A DNA stretch of 64,000 bases from Emmonsiellopsis sp. PD_33 (lineage: Eukaryota > Ascomycota > Eurotiomycetes > Onygenales > Ajellomycetaceae), in contig JANTQF010000128.1 in NCBI GenBank assembly GCA_032988165.1, positions 1 to 64,000 on the forward strand, in the 5' to 3' direction. A program made the position numbers and the translations under genes. The notes under the pieces are model-generated. The model worked only from the letters and a program-made list of their open reading frames with translations, was not told where the DNA came from and ran no database searches. This document shows, piece by piece, positions 25,166-33,672 of this stretch; positions within the stretch are counted from its first letter, which is position 1, and every line of letters begins with the position of its first letter.

Positions 25166-25625
25166 TATCATGCTCTCATACTGATAATATATTATTTTAT
25201 CAGCTAGATATTTTATAATCACCTCATTGAACTTCATCATATATATTATCATATATTTCATTATAGAGTTCTACCCAGGCCTAGCCAGAGCATAGCATCA
25301 TAGATAGATCTAGCAGCTCCAGAGAGCTCTATATAGATAGTTACTAACCTTCTAGACTTGCTGGAGATTAGCAATTTATTTATTAATCTATCTAACATTT
25401 AAAAATCCTCTCATCTATTTACCTACATATTTCTCCCTTCATGATATTAAGATATCTACCTCCTCTAGTCTAGTAAAGCTCTTATTAATAAACTCTACCT
25501 CTCTAAGCTCTGAATAGTCTAACCTACTCATCAGCTCCTCATCTCTTTCAAGCATCAACTAATATGGCATCATCTCTATTTCTAATATAGTAGTGTCATC
25601 ATTTAGATATTAAAGCATGCTTATA
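25166..25625 (+). repeat. Element B 3' LTR
   Basis: 460 bp, gap-free partner of 10202-10661, with TG at the start changed to TA and CA at the end changed to TA. Confidence 0.92.
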
Positions 25626-25630
25626 ATAGG
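25626..25630. repeat. Target-site duplication of element B, right copy (ATAGG)
   Basis: Second copy of ATAGG, directly after the 3' LTR of B. Element A sequence resumes here. Confidence 0.9.
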
Positions 25631-26643
25631 CCTGTAAGCTTCTTAATAATATTCATATATTTCTTCACTAGAGAAATTATATATTTAGTGTTAATTATAT
25701 TTCAGACTGCAGCAGTATTATTAGGTTCTAAGTCTCTAATAACTTCACATATATTCTCATGTAGGCTAGATAGAATACAGTGATATAGTATTTTTAATTT
25801 TATAGACTATTTAGCCCTCTTATATTAAGTTTCTTTGAAGAGAACTATCTTATAATTAAGTAGAATATTAAATCCTCTAATTATCTTAATATCATCTAAT
25901 ATACTATTCTATTATATATTATAGTTAGAGCTATTAAATATGATGATCTTCTTTATAATAATAGTAAAGTCTATTTCTTTTTAATATTTACACACCTTAG
26001 TATGCAAGACATCAGCTATAAAGGTTAATTAACAGACTGATTATTAGTGTACTATCTTCCTTATAGAACTAAGAACTTATACTATTAAGTCTCTTAGTAT
26101 TTCTTTAATTATTATAACTAGTCTATTAGAGTTCTTTATAGAGTTACAGGTAAAAATGAATATACTATTATAAATAGTCTTCACCTTTTCATCCTACATT
26201 ATATATTACTATTTATATATATTATAAGCTTTATAGGTTATAAAAGATTCTGAGCTATCATCTCTCTTATTACAATTAATATTAAGGTAGTTGATAAGCT
26301 ATTATCCAGTTTATAATAGAGTCATACCAGTGAGAGCTACTCTGTTGGGGGTGAGCTAAGCTATAGCATCTATTTAAGGGATAATAGGGAGATTATCAGG
26401 CATGCCATGCATCTTTATGACACTTAATCAAGCTAATTAATGATATAGTCTCTAAAAAATAAGTTGAAGATAAAGAGGCTGATTTGGGCAAAAATTCCTC
26501 TAAAAAAATTTTCTCACACAATTTAAGGTGTAAGGATGTGTGAATTTTGCAGAATTGAATATCAAATAGTAAAATATAAGAGATATTCAGATCATATGAA
26601 CCTTCCAGTTGTTTTTGCAGTGTTTTTGAATGAAAAAATGTAT
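25631..26643 (-). pseudogene. Element A 5' leader and gag N-terminal part, degraded
   Basis: Continuation of element A beyond the B insertion. Read on the minus strand from the 5' (right) LTR, it corresponds to the leader and the first part of copia Gag. Short protein-like stretches occur (for example LTPNRVALTGMTLL near 26,350), but no domain can be called with certainty. Confidence 0.5.
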
Positions 26644-26657
26644 ACTGAGCTATAACC
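26644..26657 (-). promoter_or_regulatory. Candidate primer-binding site of element A (tRNA-iMet half-type)
   Basis: The minus strand next to the 5' LTR reads GGTTATAGCTCAGT. The Drosophila copia primer site and the complement of the fungal initiator-Met anticodon arm (GGTTATGAGCCCAG) match if one base is missing and one C became T. This would be priming by an internal tRNA fragment, typical of copia-type elements. Confidence 0.5.
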
Positions 26658-26771
26658 TGTGGGAAGGCTGAAGACTCTTGTATTGCCTAGCTAGCAAGAG
26701 ATCTATCTACTGTGTGACCATGTGTTTGTGCTAAGCCTGATTGGGAGATCAGAGGCGGCCTACGGCCTACA
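26658..26771 (-). repeat. Element A LTR, right (5' LTR of the element)
   Basis: 114 bp, gap-free partner of 6112-6225. It keeps two CG dinucleotides near its end that read TG in the left copy. Confidence 0.93.
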
Positions 26772-26776
26772 GATTC
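26772..26776. repeat. Target-site duplication of element A, right copy (GATTC)
   Basis: GATTC directly after the final CA of the right LTR. Normal CpG-containing sequence resumes here. Confidence 0.9.
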
Positions 26777-27471
26777 TGCCTCAACGAACCTGACGAGATG
26801 GAAAGACAGACAAGAAAACATCGCAATCTCCATCCATCTCTTCTCCTCCCTCCTCCTTTACCCCCCGCGTGCGCGCTCTTGGCTGTGAGGATACAGGGAG
26901 ACAGCTCTGTCACTATCCAGCCACGCCGTTTTCCTTTTTCCTCTTCTTCTTCTTCCTCGTTTTATAATAGTCTCTCATTTAAGGGCAAGTCGGGGAGTTA
27001 GGTATCAGCATATCGTTCTGGATAACACTGTACATTATTATACAGATACAGATACAGACACGGATACGGACAGTCTACCATGATATGCTGAGCTCGAGCG
27101 TCACGGGCTGCTTTGCGAATCACCTTCGTCTCGTCCGGGGGGGCGCGCCTCTGTTAATACCTTCAATCGATTAATACCGATACCGGGTCCTACGATTAGG
27201 ATTTCAGCTACGGGAAGAAGCACGGCAGGATCTGCGAAATAAGTCGTCGGGAAAAGGAGGGGAATATACGGGAATCCAGTTCCCTCGAGCAGGGAGAGAG
27301 AAGGAGAGAGAGAGAGAGAGTTCTCGCGAGATAGGACCCTGCGCTGCGCCTGGATTTATATCCCATCCTGCAGAAGGCGCTTGTTCCCGTCGTCCGTTTC
27401 GTGACCTCCTTGGGCTGAAACCCTAGACGCGACCCCGAGGAAAAGGAAAAACCCCCGTCCCATCCGCCGCC
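26777..27471 (+). promoter_or_regulatory. RPB7 upstream region
   Basis: Between the retrotransposon island and the RPB7 start. Unlike the island it contains many CG dinucleotides. It includes a pyrimidine-rich stretch at about 26,815-26,870 and a GA-rich run at about 27,293-27,320, common in fungal promoters. Open frames here are short and unsupported. Confidence 0.5.
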
Positions 27472-28209
27472 ATGTTCTTCATCCACTTCCTCGAGCACGT
27501 CCTCACCCTCCACCCGACATTCTTCGGCTCGCATGTAAAGGAGTACCTAACGCAGAAGCTGCTAGACGACGTCGAGGGTGTATGCACGGGCGACTACTAT
27601 ATTGTCTGCGTGATGGACACGTATGATATCTCAGAGGGAAGGGTGTTGCCGGGCAGCGGGCTGGCGGAGTATACGATTATGTACCGGGCTATTGTGTGGA
27701 AGCCGTTCAAGGGGGAGACGGTATGTTTTTGCACACAAGGAGAAAGATAAGGCGGGGTTTCGGGGGAAGGGGAGCAATTGCTAACGGAACAAGGTGGATG
27801 CTATTGTCACGTCGGTGAAGAACCAGGGGATCTTCGCAGAGGTTGGGCCGTTGACGGTCTTTGTGTCGAAGCATGTATGTTCTAGTTCTTGTTCTAGTCG
27901 ATGCTAGCTGCGGGAGAGGAGCTGGGAGAATTACTGACGCTGTTGCAAAGTTAATCCCGCCGGAGATCAAATGGGACCCCGACGCGACGCCGCCGCAGTA
28001 CACGGACAACGGGGACCAGATCATCGAGAAGGGGACGAACTTGCGGATCAAGCTGATTGGGCTGCGGAATGATGTGCAGAACATGTTTGCAATTGGAAGT
28101 ATCAAGGAGGATTATCTAGGGTGCGTACTCTCTTCCTTGGAACTCTACTGGGTTATATATGACAGGAGACAATGTGGGGACTAACCGTGAGCACGACAGA
28201 ACGTTGTAA
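27472..28209 (+). CDS. rpb7: RNA polymerase II subunit Rpb7
   Basis: Four exons: 27472-27720, 27794-27874, 27951-28120 and 28200-28209, 169 aa. It starts MFFIHFLEHVLTLHPTFFGS. The sequence shows the N-terminal RNP-like half (VMDTYDISEGRVLPGSGLAE, then YRAIVWKPFKGE) followed by the S1/OB-fold half (VDAIVTSVKNQGIFAEVGPL, then LRIKLIGLRNDVQNMFAIGS). It ends SIKEDYLGTL, close to yeast Rpb7, which ends SIKEDYLGAI; yeast Rpb7 is 171 aa. Rpb7 forms the stalk of Pol II with Rpb4 and acts in initiation and mRNA fate. The last exon carries only 10 coding nt (one split codon, two codons and the stop). The gene is essential in yeast, so its promoter must have tolerated the 20.7 kb insertion 695 bp upstream. 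Confidence 0.95.
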
Positions 28210-28838
28210 ACATTTGTTATTTCTTTTTTCTGAGCGAGGATTTACCAAAAGACACTTATTAGAATCAATCAGGTGGGCGTTAAATATGCCCAAGACAAAC
28301 CACACAGACGGGGCATTCAATGGGGAATGGGTGTCTCGCGCGTGCTGGCGGAGGGCGAGTGGGAGAGATAGCTACATTCAGCGTACCAGGGGATGTCTGG
28401 ATAAATGTACAAGTAACCAAATACAACAATGGAAGATGCCGTTAAACAGTCGAACAGTTGTGTATCCTGTGCCACCATGTGAATAAATATCTAGAAGTTC
28501 CAGAAGACAGACTAACGGCGGGCTGAAACAACGGCGCGCAAAAGGGACAGGCCTTCCCTCGGCCGTTGAGCTAGAGCAGACGGCACAGTCCTTAATACAT
28601 AGTCTGTTGTTCTTATTATGAGAGTTGAGGCTGCTTCTTCTTTATCCACGGCGATGTCAACAAACCATAAATACATAAATAATACTATCCCCGTGTCAAC
28701 GGCTTTGTCCATCCCTGCTGCCCCACGCCGCATGTAACTGGCCCCTAACCATCTTCTTCCCCGTCCCCATCCTCTCCTCTCCTCTCCTGTCCTGTCCTGT
28801 CTCTCCCGTCCACCTCTGCATTCCCCTCTACCATCGCC
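28210..28838. other. Intergenic between RPB7 and the NTF2-like gene
   Basis: RPB7 3' UTR, then the leader of the next gene, with a CTCTCCTCTC/CTGTC pyrimidine run near 28,771-28,805 just before the start codon. No further gene recognised. Confidence 0.6.
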
Positions 28839-30685
28839 ATGTCGCTCAGAGCCATCTACGAGCAGTTCCTGGCCGAGCCCTCTGCGGCCGCGCTCTCCGC
28901 CGACGCCGCGCTCCACTACATCACCACCACCTCCTCCTTCACCCACCCAGAGCCCATCCTCAAGCACCTGTCCTCCCAGTCGCGCGCCGTCCGCAAGAAT
29001 GCCCAGCACATCCTCCATGCCGTCGAGGGCCCCCGCTCGCTCTGTCTAGACGTCGACACCACGCTGGAGTTTGTATCCGCCGGAGGCGCGTATCTGCTGG
29101 CGCTGGACGACAATTTCCTTGTCGATCGCGTCGTGACGCTGCCAATAGTCTGTCTCCCCCCCACATATTGATATAAATATAAATAAATACCCCCCCCGCT
29201 GACAGCCTGTAGGTCCACATCGTCCACTTCGACAGCCAGGACAAGATCTCGCAGATTAGACTGTACTGGGACCAAGGTTCGCTGCTCCGCCAGCTTGATG
29301 TCATCAGCTCGTCCCACCGCAATTGGCCAATTCGCGACGGCGCCGACCAGTCACGCCTCATCAGCTCCTCCATCGCCGCTGCGGCAAAGACCACCTCCAC
29401 CCCCACTGCGCTCTCCTCCCCCGTGTCCCAGAGCGACAGGCAGTCCGTCGCGTCCGCTGCTTCCTTCGCCTCCCCCAGCAAGAGAGTCGTCAAGGACCCG
29501 CACGCGTCGCTGTCGCTCTTCGAGCCGCATTCGCCTGAAGACCATCCCCTGCCCGTCGCATCGCGCGCGTCTGCGAAGCCCCCGCCTCGCGATTACAATG
29601 AGTTGTTCGTCGGGAGCGAGGACCCCGATGCTACGCCTACGAAGCTGCCGCAGTCGCCAAGTAAGGGCATCCAGCCCAAGGGTGGTGCTGGGCAAAACTA
29701 CAAACCCTCGCGCCTGTTCATGGACGAGGATGATGAACAGGGGGTAGAGCAGGAGAGGGGATTTAAGAAGACTCATGAGAAGAAATACAGCCACTTTGAG
29801 TTTGGCGAGACCCCCCATCCCAAATCTACAACTAAGCCGCAGGCGCCAAACCATTTCGAATTTGGCGAGACGGCGCCCCCCGTGTTCAACCCGAAACCCA
29901 AGGACGACAATGCACGAAAGGAACACTTTGAATTTGGCGAGGCACCGCCCGACGCTACGCAAGATAACATCCCTATCCGACCCCGCTCCACCAAGCACCT
30001 CTCCCAGTGGGACTTTGCAGACTTCGTCACCCCGGAGAAGCCCAGACAGAAGAACCCCGGCCAGAACGCGCGCCATTTCGGCTGGAGCGACGACGAGGGC
30101 GGCGAACCCGACCACGACAGCCCGCCAAAACAGCCGCGCGTCGTGCAGCCCCGCCGCGACGCAGAGTCGCATTTCCAGCTCCGCGACGACGGCACGCCCA
30201 TGGCCGCGCAAAAGGTCATGACGGGCAAGCAGATGGGCGCGGCGCATAACAAGGGCCTTGGCTTGTATGAGAATAACCTGTATAACGAGGACGGGTCCCC
30301 TGTTAAAAGCGACGGGCAGCAGATCAAGCCGGCGCCCCTGGGCACGGGGGCCAATGGGGTTAATCGCAAGAAGGACTTTGATAGCCATTGGATCATGACG
30401 GATACGGAGCAGGGGGGGGATGAGAATGGAGGCGGGAATGGGAATGTGAATAAAGTGGGGATTGATCGGATGAAGGCGGTGAAGATGATGGGGTCGAATT
30501 GGGATGTTGTTGATGATGAGCAGGAGGAGGAGGAGGGGAGGGATAAGGTTGGTGGTAAGATTGGTGATGGGGCGGGGGGTGTGGGTGGGAGTGGGAAGGT
30601 ACAGCAGACGTCGACGGCTGGGAAGAGGATTAGTAGGAATCCGAATCAGAGGAGTTGGGGGTTTGGGGGTGATGAGGATATGTAG
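28839..30685 (+). CDS. NTF2-like domain protein with HFEFGE repeats
   Basis: Two exons, 28839-29147 and 29213-30685, 593 aa. The donor is ATA|GTCTGT (weak) and the acceptor CTGTAG, joining VVTLPI to VHIVHFDS in frame. Residues 1 to about 150 resemble an NTF2-like fold (TTLEFVSAGGAYLLALDD, then ISQIRLYWDQGSLLRQLDVI and NWPIRDG). The rest is low-complexity and hydrophilic, with spaced copies of an aromatic motif: HFEFGETPHP, HFEFGETAPP, HFEFGEAPPD, then the diverged WDFADFVTPEKP, HFGWSDDEGG, HFQLRDDGTP and HWIMTDTEQG. The C-terminus is acidic and Gly-rich and ends WGFGGDEDM. I know similar fungal proteins but no established function. RNA or ribosome association is only a guess. The GC-rich exon carries a long antisense frame that is not a gene. 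Confidence 0.88.
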
Positions 30686-33672
30686 GTTCTGATTGATGGA
30701 GTTGGTATGATTGATGCTGGTTGGTTGGTTGTTTGGTGGTGAGAGTGTGAGAGTATTGTTTTCTATTCTATTCTATTCTATTCTCCAGCTGCTGGATGTT
30801 GTTGGTCTGGTCTGGTCTGGTCTGGCTTAAGCTTGAGCTTGAGCTTGGTTTTGTTTTGTTTTGATGATGTTTTAGTAACTACCTACCTACTTATATCATA
30901 TCCTGTGCTTTTTTTTTTATGTTGAAGTCTGTTTTATTAGGTTAGTAAGTTATGTTATGTTATGTTATGTTAACTATGTATATATTTTCTTAACATGACT
31001 TTTTTTATTTCTTTAATAAAAGTAGTCAGGGGGTTAATATATATAAATGGATAAGGTTTCTATATACTAGTAGGTGAGAATGAAATAGAAAAATAGAAGT
31101 AACAGAGAGATAAGAGGAGGAGTAAAAGTAGTAGGGATATAAGTTAGATAGAGAGGAAGAAGGGAAGGAAAAGATGTATATATAAATAAATAGAGAAGTA
31201 AGTGTAAGTAAGTATATATTACTTATAAAGATGCAGATAGGATGAAATAGGATAGAATGAAATGAGAGGAGAGTAGTATATATAACTAGTAAAAGAAGAG
31301 GATAGACCTGGGAGAGGGGGGGGGGGTCTAGAGATAGTAGGGAGGGAAAAGGGGTTCTTTATACTGGCCTGGCTGGCCTCTTGAAAATCAGGGGTTAATT
31401 ATTATAATATAGGCAGGTAGTTTTTATATATCTACTGCATACACCCTCTGCGCTAATAAATATGAGTTTGATGTCAGCTCTTATTAGATTACTCTTCTAT
31501 TGATGATTTGAAATGGTGTTTTTATTTCTACCATTAAAGTACTTAACTCATAGTGAAGATACCATGAGGTTTCATAGAGTTACAGGAAATTGAGTGTAGC
31601 TCAAGTCAAGGTCTGGTCTCCAGTTGCCAGCCTCATGATAGATGGTAAGGCTAGGCTCCATGCATCATATAAACTATCTCTCCATCCTGCCCCGTATATA
31701 GTGTTTGGTGAAGCAGATTGTTTCGAAATTTGATGATGTTATGATGTAGCTGGAATGGTAGTTAGCTATATATGTACACATCTAAATACGTAACTGTCAT
31801 GCTGAGTATGTAAAATGGAAACTAGATTTCCGAACCAAACCATTTTTATGACTCTCAGTCCCAGTGAAATGTTCCTAAATGTCAGAATTGATATTGACGA
31901 TTCCACCGCCATGACAACTCAAAGTATAACAGAAGCGGGAGTTTTCTAGCAGCTGGAATAATGGCCCTGTTAAGAACCCACCACCCAATAAACAAACTGA
32001 ACGGAAAGGCAAGACTTAGATCCAAGCCTCCTGACTCTGCCGACTAGAAGCTGTGTTGCTTGCTTCACACACTCTTTGGGCGGATCTCTTTCCGTTCTGT
32101 CGAATGAGGCCTTGTAGATATAGGGTTCAATGAGATGAATAGTAAGTAACTAGTATTAACTAGTTACTGGGGGAAGTAAATGGGCATAGCCATGTCCTCA
32201 GCATCTATGCGAGCAGAGAGAAACACTCCATTGGGCACAGAATGCTCAGGAGGAAGTCTGTAAGGCTGTCACTGCCATCATCCCCTTGTGCATCTGATGA
32301 CTCCCTGTCATCCTCGACAACATACTCGTTCTCTGAGGTCTGCTCTTCGAGGAGGTCGTGTCATGCTTGCAGATATATGGACTGGAGAAGCTGAAGTGGA
32401 CAGTACAGAGTACTGTAGTTGTCGAGAGATGTTTGCCATGACATGTAGATTGGGTTGTGGCTGCGAATGCGAAGACGTGATAGGTTAAATAAATAAAGAA
32501 CTGCGCATCTCTTCCCATGTCTTTGGTCTTTGGGCCCGGCTTTGGCTGGGTTTCGTATGTTGAGGCGAGTTGGATTCGTAGGTGATAGGCCCTCTGATCC
32601 CACCACCTCGACGGCCAGATATCCAAATATTATGAGGTTGTAACGTGAAGGGATAGACAGTGTTAGTTAACTATCAGAATGACGAATGTGGCTGCCTGGA
32701 TTCCTCAGTCAATCTCTCTCCAGACTCCAGGCCAGGGATGTTGCGTGTTGTTCAGCGTCTCCGTCGAGAGATCCATGCTGTGAGTCACGAATTAGTAACT
32801 TAACCTGGCTGATCTGTTTCTGAGGAGGCCGGGCTCTAGATATATGGTTCGGGGGAACCGGGGTTAAGGGAAGTCCCAATATCCAAGTTGCAGAGGTTGA
32901 GATAGCCAGCAGGCCGTGGAAACCTAGTCGCTGTTCCCCGCCTGTGATTGGGGGCTGATTGACGACCCCATCCAGCATGCGCTAACCACCGGGCTGGACT
33001 ATCGCCAACCCATTTCTGAGCGAAAACATTCCTCTGGCGCATCTCCTCGCCTCCCCCCTCTGAGCCCTCTCTCGCCGTCTCCCTCTGCCTCTCCCTCTCC
33101 CTCTCCCTCTCCACCCCTATCCCCATCTATTTATCATCTTGTTCTGCTTTGCGCTGCTGGCCACCCCCCGTCGCCGGCCTCGTTAATAAGCAGCCCCCGC
33201 GCAAGACTTCCATCCAGCAGGGGTAAGCAAACAACCAGTCTGGGCTGAGCCGAGGGGTTGCGCTGTTAAATAAATACACTGCCTCGCCAGCTTTCAATCC
33301 TTCCCAGCCTCCTCTCCTGCGAGATTCCCGTTTTTTGCTGACTTGGCTCGTCTGCGTTTGCGCCATAGTCAACTCGACCCTCGGCCTCTCGCAACCTGGC
33401 CATTCCCATCTCACCAGAGAGAATTTTCCGAGGCGTATTCGTTTGATCCCCCGTGTCTGGCCTGCTGGGGAAGGGTGAGTTCCGTCTGTCTATCTGTCTT
33501 GCCAGCCCGTGTATGCGGGCTAATCTGTGCGCCCGTACGATCTCCAGTCTCTCCTCCCCGCTCCAGCTCCGCGCCAGTACGAGTTGAGCCAACCCGCATT
33601 GGTGTGTGGACGCCGTATTCGACTTCACACCCTTTTATTTAGCCTGTGATACCCCCCCGACATATACCCACC
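30686..33672. other. Intergenic, repeat-rich, with leader of the Zn2Cys6 gene at the right
   Basis: 3 kb without a supported gene. 30,761-30,783 has TTCTA units, 30,800-30,822 TCTGG units, 30,825-30,845 AGCTTG units and 30,950-30,972 GTTAT units. 31,000-31,450 is AG-rich. From about 33,000 the sequence turns pyrimidine-rich (CTCTCC runs at 33,080-33,115), probably promoter and long 5' UTR of the gene at 33,673. Small open frames at 32,246-33,642 are on both strands and have no recognisable domain. Confidence 0.55.

Larger units (their letters stand above)
10202..25625 (+). mobile_element. Element B: Ty3/gypsy chromovirus (RIP-degraded), nested in A, interrupted by C
   Basis: Two 460-bp LTRs (10202-10661 and 25166-25625) and target-site duplication ATAGG (10197-10201, 25626-25630). 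Without C it is about 7.7 kb. A plus-strand polypurine tract at 25153-25165 and plus-strand gag-pol with a chromodomain fix the orientation as plus. It inserted into the gag region of element A. Confidence 0.93.
6112..26771 (-). mobile_element. Element A: Ty1/copia LTR retrotransposon (RIP-degraded), interrupted by element B
   Basis: Bounded by two 114-bp direct repeats starting TGTGGGAAGG and ending GGCCTACA (TG...CA), with 5-bp target-site duplication GATTC at 6107-6111 and 26772-26776. Without the B insertion it is about 5.2 kb, a normal copia size. Minus orientation is shown by a polypurine tract against the left LTR (minus strand CTCAAAGGGGGG), a primer-binding-like site against the right LTR, and copia motifs read on the minus strand: zinc-knuckle tail near 9,800, then reverse transcriptase near 7,300. 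No open frame of useful length survives. Confidence 0.93.

Noticed and set aside
6112..26771. Starship or other giant cargo-carrying element
   Set aside because: 20.7 kb between direct repeats suggested it, but there is no tyrosine-recombinase captain or cargo gene. The interior is fully explained by three nested LTR elements with 5-bp duplications.
29351..30388. 345-codon open frame on the minus strand
   Set aside because: Antisense to the NTF2-like gene in a GC-rich exon. The translation is Leu/Arg/Val-rich without domain features, while the plus strand gives a coherent protein with repeats.
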